The notes beneath the pieces are model-generated. The model saw only the letters and a program-made list of their open reading frames with translations, searched no databases and had not been told where the DNA came from. Source: Kitasatospora sp. MAA19 (GTDB lineage Bacteria > Actinomycetota > Actinomycetes > Streptomycetales > Streptomycetaceae). From it: a stretch of DNA of 56,245 nucleotides. A program made the position numbers and the translations under genes. Shown here in pieces: positions 17,314-26,255 of the stretch (position 1 is its first letter; every line of letters begins with the position of its first letter). Where the stretch lies: NCBI RefSeq assembly GCF_029894125.1, contig NZ_JARXYZ010000046.1, positions 1-56,245 of the forward strand, given 5' to 3'.

Positions 17314-17868
17314 ATGCGGATCGCGACCTACGGACGCCCCGGCGCCGGCAAGAGCACCTTCACCGGGATGCTGGCCGAGCAGTTCGGCCGCCGAGGAGTC
17401 CCCGTCGTCAGGATCAAGCTCGGCGCCCCTCTCTATGACCTCCAGAGCCTCGTGTACCAGGTCGCGGGGCGCCCGCTGGTCAGCGCGGACCGGCAGGACG
17501 GGCAGCTCCTCAACGCGCTCGGCTCCCACCTGCGCCGGATTAACCCGGCCGCACTGACCGACACCTTCGAGGCGAAGGTGAAGGCGGCCACGGAGGAGAA
17601 CCCCGACGCGGTGATCCTCTGCGACGACGCGAGGGCCGCGGACGTTGACGCCCTCGACGCCCTCGGCTTCAAGTTCATTCAGGTCTGGGCGCCCGACGAC
17701 TTCCGCCGCCTGCGCAAGGCGCAGCGCGGCGACCTGACGCCGGGTGACGAGAACCACCCCACGGAGGCGGAGATCACCATCACCCCGCATTACCGGATCG
17801 AGAACGCCGGATCGGTGCAGGCCTTGCTGGTGCGGGCCGAGGAACTCGTCGACGGGTTCGTCCTGTGA
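17314..17868 (+). CDS. P-loop NTPase / nucleotide kinase-like protein
   Basis: Encodes 184 residues. The Walker A motif GRPGAGKST is at residues 7-15 and the adenylate-kinase-like fold continues with VILCDDARAAD as a probable Walker B region. Its size and layout fit small nucleoside or nucleotide kinases; the substrate is unknown. Its last bases overlap the GTG of the first dCTP-deaminase-like gene, and three more genes follow with the same 4-bp coupling, so the products are likely made together. Confidence 0.8.
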   Translation: MRIATYGRPGAGKSTFTGMLAEQFGRRGVPVVRIKLGAPLYDLQSLVYQVAGRPLVSADRQDGQLLNALGSHLRRINPAALTDTFEAKVKAATEENPDAVILCDDARAADVDALDALGFKFIQVWAPDDFRRLRKAQRGDLTPGDENHPTEAEITITPHYRIENAGSVQALLVRAEELVDGFVL

Positions 17869-18410
17869 TCCTCACGGGCCACCGGATCCGCGAGGAGGTG
17901 GCGACTGGCCGGATCACCATCGACCCTTTCGACCCGGCCCTGCTCAATCCGGACAGCTACAACTACCGGATCGGCCCTGTCCTGCGTGTCCACCGTACCC
18001 ACCGCATCGATGCCCACGCTGAGCACGAGCTGGACGAGTTCACGATCCCGGCTGGCGGCTGCGTGCTGGAGCCCGGCCGGATCTACCTCGGCACCACCGT
18101 GGAGAGGTTCGGCAGTGCGCACTTCGTGCCCAGCCTCATCGGGCGCAGCAGTGTCGGCCGTCTCGGTGTCTTCATGGAGTACTCCGCCTACATGGGCAAC
18201 TTGGGCGCCTGCCACGCCTGGACGCTGGAGATCGAGGTGGTGCAGCGCACCCGGATCTATCCCGGCGATCGCATGGGCCAGATCACGTGGACGGTGAAGA
18301 GCGGCGAGGTCCCGGAGTACACCGGCCGGTTCGGCCGGATCGACGAGGCGACCCTTCCGTCCTCCGGCCACTTCCTGACCACCCCACACCACCTGGAGGT
18401 ACCGCTGTGA
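17865..18410 (+). CDS. dCTP deaminase-like protein, first copy
   Basis: Encodes 181 residues from a GTG. The dCTP deaminase/dUTPase fold is shown by ITIDPFDPALLNPDSYNYRI at the N-terminus, GRSSVGRLGVFME (phosphate-binding RSS) and WTLEIEVVQ, whose Glu corresponds to the catalytic Glu of Dcd, then IYPGDRMGQITW. The enzyme would deaminate dCTP or a related cytosine nucleotide. The context with a kinase, a cytidine-deaminase-like protein and a nucleotidyltransferase suggests a dedicated nucleotide pathway rather than house-keeping dUTP supply. Confidence 0.85.
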   Translation: MILTGHRIREEVATGRITIDPFDPALLNPDSYNYRIGPVLRVHRTHRIDAHAEHELDEFTIPAGGCVLEPGRIYLGTTVERFGSAHFVPSLIGRSSVGRLGVFMEYSAYMGNLGACHAWTLEIEVVQRTRIYPGDRMGQITWTVKSGEVPEYTGRFGRIDEATLPSSGHFLTTPHHLEVPL

Positions 18411-18946
18411 TCCTCACCGGCCCCAAGATTCGGGAGGAGCGCGCTGCCGGCCGCATCACGATCGAGCCGTTCGACCCGGGGTCCGTGAACCCGGACAGCT
18501 ACAACATCACCCTCGGTGCGACGATCGGCTACTACACCGAGGCCGTGCTCGACACCCGTCGCCCGAATACCTACGAGACGGTGGAGATCGGGCCGGAGGG
18601 ATTCCTGCTGGAGCCTGATCGCATCTACCTCGGCCACAGTGTTGAGGTGATCGGGAGCGATCACTATGTGCCCACCATGCACGGCCGCTCCGGGTTCGCC
18701 CGGTTGGGCGGCTACGTCCACGTCACCGCGGACCTGATCGACCAGGGCTCGGTCGGCCAGCTCACCCACATGCTGCGCGTCGTCCAACCGCTCGTCGTCT
18801 ACCCGGGCGACTCCATCGCGCAGGTGGACTTCCGCGTTGTCCTCGGCGAGCCGATGCTCTACCGGGGCAAGTACCAGGGCAGCCGCGGGCCGATGCCGTC
18901 CCGGATCCACCTCGACGCCCCCCGCGCCCTGGCGGCCGCCTCGTGA
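18407..18946 (+). CDS. dCTP deaminase-like protein, second copy
   Basis: Encodes 179 residues, a clear paralogue of the previous gene (ITIEPFDPGSVNPDSYNITL, GRSGFARLGG, VYPGDSIAQVDF). The RSS motif is RSG, and the position of the catalytic Glu is occupied within GQLTHMLRVVQP, which has no Glu. It may therefore be inactive in deamination, and could be a regulatory or structural partner of the first copy (these proteins form trimers). It overlaps both neighbours by four bases. Confidence 0.85.
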   Translation: MILTGPKIREERAAGRITIEPFDPGSVNPDSYNITLGATIGYYTEAVLDTRRPNTYETVEIGPEGFLLEPDRIYLGHSVEVIGSDHYVPTMHGRSGFARLGGYVHVTADLIDQGSVGQLTHMLRVVQPLVVYPGDSIAQVDFRVVLGEPMLYRGKYQGSRGPMPSRIHLDAPRALAAAS

Positions 18947-19428
18947 GCGGCCCCGGCCCGGTGGACGCCGTCAACCCCGCCGTCACCTGCGCCGACCCGC
19001 AGGCTGCCCGCTTGGTCGCCACCGCCTACGACGTCATCCGCCAGCGCTACGCCGAAGGCCGCCATCAGATCGGCGCCGCGATCATCGCCGCCGACGGCAA
19101 GGTCTACTGCGGCATCCACGTCGAGGCCATGGTCGGCCGCTACAGCATCTGCGCCGAGATGGCCGCGCTCGCCGCCGCCCGCCTCTACACCCGGCAGCCG
19201 CTGATGGCCGTCGCCGCCGTCCGCTACCCGAAGCCGTCCGAGGCCGGTGGCGCGCGGATCGTCTCCCCCTGCGGAGGCTGCCGCGAGGTCCTCCTCGACC
19301 ACGCCCCGCAGATCCAGGCGGTCGTCCCCCAGGGCGAGCACGGCGTCTTCGCGCCCCTGCACACCCTGCTGCCGGTCAAGTACGTCGGCACGAAGTGGGC
19401 CGCTCAACTCCCCACCCAGACACCGTAA
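18943..19428 (+). CDS. cytidine-deaminase-like protein
   Basis: Encodes 161 residues. The zinc-dependent cytidine deaminase signature is present as YSICAEMAAL (C-A-E) and SPCGGCREVLLDHAP (PCxxC). The N-terminus and length match CDA/blasticidin-deaminase-like enzymes. The substrate could be a free nucleoside or a modified cytosine derivative. It ends the tightly overlapping four-gene block that starts with the kinase. A 6-bp dyad (GATCAC and GTGATC, about 19433-19447) follows in the gap before the next gene and may mark a new promoter. Confidence 0.85.
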   Translation: MSGPGPVDAVNPAVTCADPQAARLVATAYDVIRQRYAEGRHQIGAAIIAADGKVYCGIHVEAMVGRYSICAEMAALAAARLYTRQPLMAVAAVRYPKPSEAGGARIVSPCGGCREVLLDHAPQIQAVVPQGEHGVFAPLHTLLPVKYVGTKWAAQLPTQTP

Positions 19429-19511
19429 GTGATCACGCTGTGATCGTTGGTAGCGTCGTCCGCCCGCCGCGCCACCGCGGCGCAGCACCCGTCGAGATGA
19501 GAGAGGGTCGC

Positions 19512-20423
19512 ATGGCCCCCAAGACGATCCGCCGAGCCGTCATCCCCGCCGCCGGCCTCGGCTCCCGCCTCCTGCCTCTCACCAAGGCCACCCCGAAGGA
19601 GATGCTGCCCGTCGGAGACCGGCCGGTCATCGAGCACACCGTGCGCGAGCTGATCGACAGCGGCATCACCGACATCACCATCGTCGTCAACGGCGACAAG
19701 AGCCTGATCCAGGAGCATTTTCGCCCCAACCCGGTGCTCGTCGAGCAGCTGCGCCGCGACGGCAAGGACGCGTTCGCGGACGCGGTCGAGGAGGTCGGGG
19801 AGCTGTCCCGCAAGGGCCACATCAGCTACCTGTACCAGCACGGCCCGTACGGCAACGGGACGCCGGTGCTCAACGCGGCCCGCCACTTCGGCGACGAGCC
19901 GTGCCTGGTGCTGTGGCCGGACGACGTGTTCGTCGCCGACGTCCCGCGCGCGCAGCAGCTCATCCAGGCGTACGAGCAGACCAACGCGCCGGTGCTCGCG
20001 CTCATGCCGATGGCACCCGAGGACTCCTACCGGTACGGCGTGCCGGTGGTGAAGGAGGACCTCGGGGGCGGGTCCCTGCGGATCAGCGGCCTGGTCGAGA
20101 AGCCCAAGCCCGCCGACGCCCCGTCGTCGTACGCCGCGATCGGCGGCTACGTGATCACCCCCGGCATCGTCGACGAGCTGCGCGAGGCCACCCGCCGCTG
20201 GCAGGAGAACCCGGTCGACGAGGTCTACCTGACCGACGCCATCAACGCCTTCGCCACCCGCCGCGCGGTCTACGGGCAGGTCATCGACGGCACCTGGTAC
20301 GACACCGGCAACCCGGCCGCCTACCTGCGCGCGCAGTTCGCCGCCGCCCTTGCCGACCCCGAGTACGCGCCGGACCTGCGCAAGCTCGCCGCCGAACTCG
20401 GCGCCCCCACACCCACCGAATAG
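19512..20423 (+). CDS. UTP-glucose-1-phosphate uridylyltransferase-like
   Basis: Encodes 303 residues starting MAPKTIRRAVIPAAGLGSRL, with GAGAGGG as ribosome-binding site. The nucleotide-binding loop AAGLGSRLLPLTKATPKEML, the VEKP motif (SGLVEKPKPADAPS), WPDDVFV, and the C-terminal YGQVIDGTWYDTGNPAAYLRA are all GalU hallmarks. It should form UDP-glucose or a similar NDP-sugar. In this cluster it would supply the donor for the GT4 glycosyltransferase two genes downstream, or activate a sugar attached to a nucleoside (inference). Confidence 0.9.
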   Translation: MAPKTIRRAVIPAAGLGSRLLPLTKATPKEMLPVGDRPVIEHTVRELIDSGITDITIVVNGDKSLIQEHFRPNPVLVEQLRRDGKDAFADAVEEVGELSRKGHISYLYQHGPYGNGTPVLNAARHFGDEPCLVLWPDDVFVADVPRAQQLIQAYEQTNAPVLALMPMAPEDSYRYGVPVVKEDLGGGSLRISGLVEKPKPADAPSSYAAIGGYVITPGIVDELREATRRWQENPVDEVYLTDAINAFATRRAVYGQVIDGTWYDTGNPAAYLRAQFAAALADPEYAPDLRKLAAELGAPTPTE

Positions 20424-20430
20424 CCCGCCA

Positions 20431-20485
20431 CCGCGGTCGGGTCCGGGGCGTCCCGCTGCCCGGGATGCCCCGGACCCGACCGCGG
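20431..20485 (+). terminator. strong hairpin between GalU-like and radical SAM genes
   Basis: Perfect 19-bp arms (CCGCGGTCGGGTCCGGGGC at 20431-20449, complement at 20467-20485) with a 17-nt loop. There is no T-run, as is usual in Streptomyces. It should terminate or attenuate read-through from the upstream genes. Confidence 0.75.
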
Positions 20486-20513
20486 GGCGTGCACAACGAC
20501 GGAGGAGCCCTCG

Positions 20514-21692
20514 TTGGCCGACCTCATCCCCGCCACAGCCCGCGACGACGTGAAGATCATCGACGTCCACGACACCTGGTCCGTCGTCAACCCGATCGTG
20601 GGCTGCCCGGCCGCCTGCGCCTACTGCTACCTCGAAGACCTCGGCCTCACCCGCACCCGGCCCGTCGAGCTCGCCACCCCGGAGGAGACGGCCGACCTGC
20701 TGCTCGCCGACCCCCGTCACCGCCCCACCACCATCTACGCCCTGTACACCTACACCGACGCCCTCTCCACGCCGAAGACCCGCGCCCACCTCATCGGCCT
20801 CCTGCGCGCCCTCGTCGCCCGGGCCGTGCGCAACCCGGTGTGCATCATCACCAAGTTCCACGTGACGGACGCCGTACTGGGGGAGATCGTGTGCTCCCGC
20901 GCGGCCGGCCTGCCGGTGCTCGTCTACCTCTCCTACTCCGGCCTCGGCCGCGACATCGAACGCGGCATCCACCACGACCTGCTGCGCGCCAACTTCCCGC
21001 GCCTGCGCGAGGCCGCCGTTCCCGTCCTGCACTACTGGCGCCCGGCGCTGCCCGCGAACTCCACGCCGGAGGCGATGCGCACGGTCCTGTCCTGGGCCAG
21101 CACGTACGCGGACGCGACCATCTCCGTCGGCCTCAAGGTCAAGCCGTCCGCGCGCGACCAGGCGGCCGACCTGTGGCCCGCCCTCGCCGACCCCGGGCTC
21201 GACCTGCACGCGGCGGAATCGATCTGGCCCGAGGCGATGCGGACCTTCCTGAGCGACCTGCCGTCCCAGTACGCCCACCACCCGATCTTCGAGACGAACT
21301 CCTGCGCCCTCGCCTACGTCCTGGGCCGGGCCGACCGCGCCGGCGTCCACGGCACGCCGACCTGCACCCGCTTCAACCGCTGCCCGGACAGGCAGCGCGG
21401 GCGGTGCACGACGCTCACCAGCCGCCGCGCCCCGCTGACCCACGCGCGCATCCGCGGCGAACTCGCCGCCATCGGCCGCGCGCACGTGCCCTACACCTGG
21501 GACGCCCACACCCTCACCCTCGCCGCGCCGCTGGCGATGCGCGACCAGCACTTCCTGAGCCAGGCCCTCGCGGTCGCCGTCCGCGCCCCGCGCCACCCCG
21601 GCGACCCCATGTGGTCGGGCAAGGCCGCCGGCGGCCTCCCCCTGGTCATCCCCAACCACAACGACGAACGGGAGACCCCGGGATGCGCCTGA
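20514..21692 (+). CDS. radical SAM protein, SPL-like
   Basis: Encodes 392 residues from TTG 20514, with GGAGGAG upstream. The iron-sulfur motif is GCPAACAYCYLEDLG (Cx3Cx2C, about residues 32-39). The surrounding NPIVGCPAACAYCY and the absence of a classic SPASM tail recall the spore-photoproduct-lyase-like radical SAM group. A Cys-rich C-terminal part (CALAYVLG, CTRFNRCPDRQRGRC) could hold a further metal site. The reaction is unknown. Its stop overlaps the ATG of the glycosyltransferase gene. Confidence 0.82.
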   Translation: MADLIPATARDDVKIIDVHDTWSVVNPIVGCPAACAYCYLEDLGLTRTRPVELATPEETADLLLADPRHRPTTIYALYTYTDALSTPKTRAHLIGLLRALVARAVRNPVCIITKFHVTDAVLGEIVCSRAAGLPVLVYLSYSGLGRDIERGIHHDLLRANFPRLREAAVPVLHYWRPALPANSTPEAMRTVLSWASTYADATISVGLKVKPSARDQAADLWPALADPGLDLHAAESIWPEAMRTFLSDLPSQYAHHPIFETNSCALAYVLGRADRAGVHGTPTCTRFNRCPDRQRGRCTTLTSRRAPLTHARIRGELAAIGRAHVPYTWDAHTLTLAAPLAMRDQHFLSQALAVAVRAPRHPGDPMWSGKAAGGLPLVIPNHNDERETPGCA

Positions 21693-23266
21693 GCGTCGAC
21701 ACCGCCCTCATCTTCTTCCCGCGCGGCGGCAGCGCCCAGGTCGCCCGCTACCTCAACCGCGAGTACAACCGCCGCGGCTTCACCACCCGCATCCACGCCG
21801 GATCCCTCGGCCAGCCCGGCGACCCCGGCCACGCCCCCACCTTCTACTCCGGCCTCGACCTGCGCCCCTACGACTACAACCCCGCCCACCACCGCTTCAC
21901 CGACGGCCGGGACCCCCAGGCCGACCCGCTGCCCTTCCACCCCTCCTACGAGGACCGCGCCCTCGGCGCCCGAGGCTGCCCCGACCCGATGTTCGCCGCC
22001 GTGGCGCCGACCGCCGACGTCCGCCTCACCCGCGCCTGGACCCACCACCTCGCCCGGCACCGCTCACAGGCCCCCGACGTCCTCCACCTCCACCACCTCT
22101 CCCACCTCCAGAACGCCGCCTACCGGGCCTACAGCGGTGTGCCCCGGATCACCACCCTCCACGGCACCGAGCTCAAGCAGATCCACGGCATGCGCAACCG
22201 CATCGACCTGGCCCACCACCTCGGCACCACCCCCCATGCCCTCGCCGACACCCTCCACCCCGACCACCCCCACCGTGAGCGCACCCTCAAGCAACTCGCC
22301 CACGACGGCCGCCTCGACGACGACCAGGACCGGCTCCTGCGCACCACCGAGTGGCCCAAGTGGCGCTTCGCCGACTACTGGCACGCCGCCCTCGCCGCCG
22401 CCGTCCCGCACGCCGGTCACATCGTGGCCGTCTCCCACCACGACCGTGATCTGGCACTGCGTCTCCTGCCCGCCCTGCGCGACCAGACGGTGCCGGTCAT
22501 CACCAACGGCGTCGACATCAGCGCGTTCCGCCCCGCCGACCTCTCCGACGACCAGCGCATGGCCAACCTCCGCCGATGGCTGGTCACCGACCCCCGAGGA
22601 TGGGCAGAGAGTCGGCCGCCCGGCAGCATCCGCTACACCGACACCGACCTCACCCGCCTGCACGACTCCGCCACCGGCCGCCTGCGCCCCCTGCTGCTGT
22701 GGGTCGGCCGCTACCTTGAGTTCAAGAAGGTCCCGGTTCTCCTGAAGGCCGTCCGCCAGGTCCGCGACCAGGTCCCCGTCCCGCCGGTTCTGCTGATGTG
22801 GGGCGGCTACCCGGGCGAGTGCGAAGGCGAGCACCCCGCCGACATCGCCCGGCGCCTCGGCATCGACCGCGACGTGTACTTCATCGGCTGGCGCGGGCAC
22901 GACGAACTACCCGCCGGCCTGCACACCGCCGACCTCATGGTCGCCCCCGCCGTCAACGAACCCTTCGGCATGGTTTACCTGGAGGCGATGGGCTGCGGCA
23001 CCCCGCCCATCGCCACCGACACCGGCGGGCCCGCCCGCACCATCACCCCGGCCGGGCACGACGCCACCGGCTGGCTGGTGCGCCCGAACGACGCCGTCTC
23101 GCTGGCCGCCGCGATCAAGCAGGCCCTCGTCGACCCGCGCGAACGAGCCCGGCGCGCGGCAAACGGTGCCCGTCACGTCCAGGACGTCTACGACTGGGCG
23201 CCCGTCGCCGACCGGTATGCCGAGCAATACGAACAGGCGATCCACGCCCGCCAGCACCAGCAGTGA
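21683..23266 (+). CDS. GT4-type glycosyltransferase
   Basis: Encodes 527 residues. A GT-B fold is indicated by the N-terminal RGGSAQVARYLNREYNRRG, by VITNGVDISAFRP in the middle, and by LLLWVGRYLEFKKVPVLLKA and MVAPAVNEPFGMVYLEAMGC (the E-x7-E motif of GT4) near the C-terminus. It transfers an activated sugar, presumably from the NDP-sugar made by the GalU-like enzyme, to an unknown acceptor. It has an insertion of about 120 His/Asp-rich residues between 150 and 270. No signal peptide or membrane segment, so the acceptor is likely cytosolic. Confidence 0.9.
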   Translation: MRLSVDTALIFFPRGGSAQVARYLNREYNRRGFTTRIHAGSLGQPGDPGHAPTFYSGLDLRPYDYNPAHHRFTDGRDPQADPLPFHPSYEDRALGARGCPDPMFAAVAPTADVRLTRAWTHHLARHRSQAPDVLHLHHLSHLQNAAYRAYSGVPRITTLHGTELKQIHGMRNRIDLAHHLGTTPHALADTLHPDHPHRERTLKQLAHDGRLDDDQDRLLRTTEWPKWRFADYWHAALAAAVPHAGHIVAVSHHDRDLALRLLPALRDQTVPVITNGVDISAFRPADLSDDQRMANLRRWLVTDPRGWAESRPPGSIRYTDTDLTRLHDSATGRLRPLLLWVGRYLEFKKVPVLLKAVRQVRDQVPVPPVLLMWGGYPGECEGEHPADIARRLGIDRDVYFIGWRGHDELPAGLHTADLMVAPAVNEPFGMVYLEAMGCGTPPIATDTGGPARTITPAGHDATGWLVRPNDAVSLAAAIKQALVDPRERARRAANGARHVQDVYDWAPVADRYAEQYEQAIHARQHQQ

Positions 23267-23319
23267 AGCGCCCCGCCCCCAAACCGCGTCCCGGCGAACG
23301 GGAGAACGGAGACACCACG

Positions 23320-23973
23320 GTGACCAAGCCCAAGGGCGTGCTGTTCGACTTGCACGGCCTCTTCCAGATTTTCGACGGCAGGGGAGCAGCCGAGGGCGAG
23401 AGTGCCGCCGGCCTCGACCCCGGCACGCTCGCCCGCTACGCCTACCAGCACCCGGACTACGAGGCGGCGAAGGTCGGCCTGATGACAGATACCGAGTGGG
23501 CGCTGGGCGTCGAACGGCGTCTGGTCGCCGACTGCGGCGAAGTCGCACGCTCCGCGATCGGGCCGTGGCGCGCGGACCGGGGCCGCCCCGACCCCGTGAT
23601 GATCGACCTCCTCGGCCAGGTGATGGCCGCCGGAACCCCGTGCGGCGTCCTGTCGAACTTCACCGATGCCATGCACGCCGACCTCCACCGCCACGGCATC
23701 ACCCCCGACTACGCCTTCTCCTCCGCCGACCTGGGCGTCGCGAAACCCTCCCCGCTCGCCTTCCGCGAGGCGGCCGAGCGCATGGGGATCGCGCCGGGGG
23801 ACGTCTGCTACTTCGACGACGCGATCACCTTCGTCGCCGGAGCCCGTGCAGCAGGCATGCAGGCTGAGCTGTTCACCACGGCCCAGGCCTGCGCACACCG
23901 ACTGCGCACCCTGGGCATCAACGTCCGCCTCGCCCACGCGGACCTGTGTGAGACATCCCGCGGGTTCTCCTGA
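23320..23973 (+). CDS. HAD-superfamily hydrolase
   Basis: Encodes 217 residues from GTG 23320 (VTKPKGVLFDLHG). HAD motifs: I in LFDLHG, II in CGVLSNFTDA, III in GVAKPSPLAF, IV in CYFDDAITFVAGA. The acid/base Asp two residues after the nucleophile is replaced by His (DLH), which may lower or alter phosphatase activity. It closes the cluster and might remove a phosphate from a sugar or nucleotide intermediate (inference). An upstream in-frame GTG at 23264 would add 19 residues. Confidence 0.82.
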   Translation: MTKPKGVLFDLHGLFQIFDGRGAAEGESAAGLDPGTLARYAYQHPDYEAAKVGLMTDTEWALGVERRLVADCGEVARSAIGPWRADRGRPDPVMIDLLGQVMAAGTPCGVLSNFTDAMHADLHRHGITPDYAFSSADLGVAKPSPLAFREAAERMGIAPGDVCYFDDAITFVAGARAAGMQAELFTTAQACAHRLRTLGINVRLAHADLCETSRGFS

Positions 23974-24316
23974 GCCCCGCTGAGTGCCCGAGGTCCTGAC
24001 CAGAGACTTCTTCCTCCTTCGAGTGTTTCGCCGGCCTGTGAAGTAACTTCGGGATACCTGAAGCATTCTCAGCTCGTTCGACCGATCTGCAGTCCGGTCG
24101 AAGGCGAGGAGGCGCGAGTTGGCGGCCCGGGCCCGTCAGTGGGCTGTTCATGTTCCTGTCGACCACCACCACCGCACTCACGGCTGCCGACCGACACCGG
24201 CACCCCCTACGGGGCGAACTCCGAGCCGCATACACCGCACAGGATCGGCCCGCCGTCCAGCAGGCCCGGCGTGGCTTGGATCCGGCGCGGACCCGGCCAG
24301 ACGCCCCGATCAGCTG
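23974..24316. other. intergenic
   Basis: No gene is supported. GAAGTAACTTC (about 24040) is a short dyad. The sequence is less GC-rich at 23990-24080 than its surroundings. Confidence 0.4.
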
Positions 24317-24643
24317 TCAGGCCCTGCCCGCGTCCCAGATCGTGTCGGGGTCCGACCGCCGGTTCACGCTCGTCTTCGCGTCGCTGGCGAGCCTGACAGT
24401 CGTCACCTCCAGGCCGGTCCACTTCCACGCGATCTTCGCGACCCGGGCCTCGTCGCAGCGGTTGTGCACGTAGACCGTGGTGGTCGCCCACCCCGGGTCA
24501 TAGCTCCAGGCGATACAGCCGTCCACGCCACGGTGTATGCCGCGTGTCTGCGCGTAGACGGTCGGAGCGGACAGGCCAGTGACCAGCACGGCCGCCGCAA
24601 CCACGGTGGCAGGACGGACAAGAACACGGACAGCGCAGCGCAC
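24317..24643 (-). CDS. small secreted protein
   Basis: About 108 residues from GTG 24643 (VRCAVRVLVRPATVVAAAVL). A positively charged start, a hydrophobic core and SAPTVYAQT make a typical Sec signal peptide of about 31 residues. The mature part has two Cys (GCIAWSYDPGW and VHNRCDEARVAK), probably one disulfide, in a small beta-sandwich-like domain. Similar secreted hypotheticals are common in Streptomyces. The frame is open 40 codons further upstream but without signal-peptide logic. Confidence 0.7.
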   Translation of the reverse strand: MRCAVRVLVRPATVVAAAVLVTGLSAPTVYAQTRGIHRGVDGCIAWSYDPGWATTTVYVHNRCDEARVAKIAWKWTGLEVTTVRLASDAKTSVNRRSDPDTIWDAGRA

Positions 24644-24978
24644 GGAACCCCCAACGGTGAGCACGGATCGACACATGCCAACCGCCACACGACCCGCGCA
24701 GGCACGGCCGCTAATCCATCCGAGCGGCCCAGGGCCGAACCGGCAGCGGCCGACTACAGACATCGGCAGCTCTGGGAAGCCGGTTGGCGCTGGATCGGGC
24801 TTTCGGTGTCACAGGCTGACGCTGTGAGCTGGGGTTTCTGACGGTTCCGCGTCCTGTGTCGTCTTGATCATTCCGCGTTCGGTGTCATTTTCCGGACCGT
24901 GCGGCCGTTCGGCGCCGCCCCGGGCACGGCTCCCCGGCCCAAGTACGGGCCCGGGCAGTCGCTCACCCCGGCAGAGGC

Positions 24979-25992
24979 TCAAGGCACTGCGGGTGGGCCG
25001 GGTACCGAGCGACGGCCAGTCGGCCAGGGAACGGGCGGAGCCGAACGCCTGCCGGACATCCCCGCTGCGCGCTGGCAGAGCTCCACGAGGGACCCGGGCA
25101 GTTGACCGACCTGGCGAGCGGCCCCACACGGGTCTGTCCCTCCCCCGCTGGCCGGAGCGGCCGGTTCGGGGACGGGGCCCGGCTGGGGCCGGGGAGCGGA
25201 TGCCGGCCCGCCGTGGTCCGACCTTCCACTAAGCGCAGGCGTCCGCCCCGGGCGCGGGCGGACCGGGCCATCGTCGGCCGGGCCGCTTCCTTGGACGTCG
25301 GCCCCGCCTTCAGGCGCGGGTTCTTCCACCAGGCCGGGCTCGCCGAACGTCGGCGGAGGGGAGACCGGGAGCGTGGCCGATGGCTGAACCGGCGTCGGCA
25401 TCGGTGCGGGTCGCGCGTCGCCCTGCAGCGCACCCACCAAAACGGGCGCGACCACCTGTTGATCCGGCAGCGCAACGTCGTCGGGCCGGGAGGGCGGGAT
25501 CGAGGACACCGCTCCGGCGAGCAACGCCGCCAAGACGCCGAGTGCGACGACCGTCCCCCGTCCCAGCACCCGGGCCGGGGGCCAGCCCGAACTCCCCCCG
25601 GCCGCCGGAGACGACACCAGGGTCGGCGTGGCAACCCGCGCCTGCCGTCGGCAGAACTCGGCATTGCGCTCGGCCGTCCACCGCTCCCACGCGCCCCGGC
25701 TCGCCCACGCCGCCGCGGCCTCCGCGTAGAGCTCACCCGCCCGTACCCAGTCGGCGCCAGCCGCAGCGACGTGGGCCTGCACCTCTTGAGCGCGCAGAAC
25801 CTCCGGATGCCCGGCACCCCGTCGCGCTTCGATGTCCTGCCGGAGCTCTTCAGTAAGCCGGGCTGCCAAAGTCCCGTCGCCTGACTCCACCGCGGCCCGA
25901 ATCCGGGCGACCCGGGGAGCGTAGGCAGCGGGCAGCACCTCTGCGGTATCCACGGTCGACGGTTGCGCTGCACCGGCTTCCGTGTCGTACAT
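24979..25992 (-). CDS. membrane protein with N-terminal helical domain
   Basis: Encodes 337 residues; AGGAGGT lies just before ATG 25992. Residues 20-125 are helical with TPR-like character (ADWVRAGELYAEAAAAWASR). A single membrane segment follows (VVALGVLAALLAGAVSSI), then a long Pro/Gly-rich, presumably extracytoplasmic tail with one Cys pair (DPCGAARQ, VELCQRA). Function unknown. The gene is not in an obvious operon. Confidence 0.7.
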   Translation of the reverse strand: MYDTEAGAAQPSTVDTAEVLPAAYAPRVARIRAAVESGDGTLAARLTEELRQDIEARRGAGHPEVLRAQEVQAHVAAAGADWVRAGELYAEAAAAWASRGAWERWTAERNAEFCRRQARVATPTLVSSPAAGGSSGWPPARVLGRGTVVALGVLAALLAGAVSSIPPSRPDDVALPDQQVVAPVLVGALQGDARPAPMPTPVQPSATLPVSPPPTFGEPGLVEEPAPEGGADVQGSGPADDGPVRPRPGRTPALSGRSDHGGPASAPRPQPGPVPEPAAPASGGGTDPCGAARQVGQLPGSLVELCQRAAGMSGRRSAPPVPWPTGRRSVPGPPAVP

Positions 25993-26120
25993 GGGGACCT
26001 CCTCCGAGCAGTCCAGTCACGCACCGTTCCATTATGTCAGCGTTAAGTAACAGTTCGGGAGCATACAGGCAGCCCAGGACGGCTCGGCACGCGTGGGCGG
26101 CAACTCCGTGCGCTGCCGTC

Positions 26121-26255
26121 GTGAGCAACGGCTCGGTCGGCACCCTCCTGATCAGCGGCATCGTTCCGCCCGACTCCCCATTGGTGTGGCCGCTCGTCGT
26201 CCTCGCCCTCGGCTCCACGGCCTACGACCTGGGGGTCCGCGCACTCCGGCACTAG
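26121..26255 (+). CDS. possible small membrane peptide
   Basis: About 44 residues from GTG 26121: GSVGTLLISGIVPP then LVWPLVVLALGSTAYDLG. Codon use is strongly GC3 here but not further upstream in the same frame, which argues for this start. It has one hydrophobic segment. No ribosome-binding site is clear. Confidence 0.35.
   Translation: MSNGSVGTLLISGIVPPDSPLVWPLVVLALGSTAYDLGVRALRH

Noticed and set aside
19404..21659. A 751-codon open frame on the minus strand
   Set aside because: Antisense to the GalU-like and radical SAM genes, Gly/Val/Ala-rich without domains.
26034..26120. Longer start for the small membrane peptide
   Set aside because: Contains rare codons such as TTA and low GC3, unlike the downstream part.
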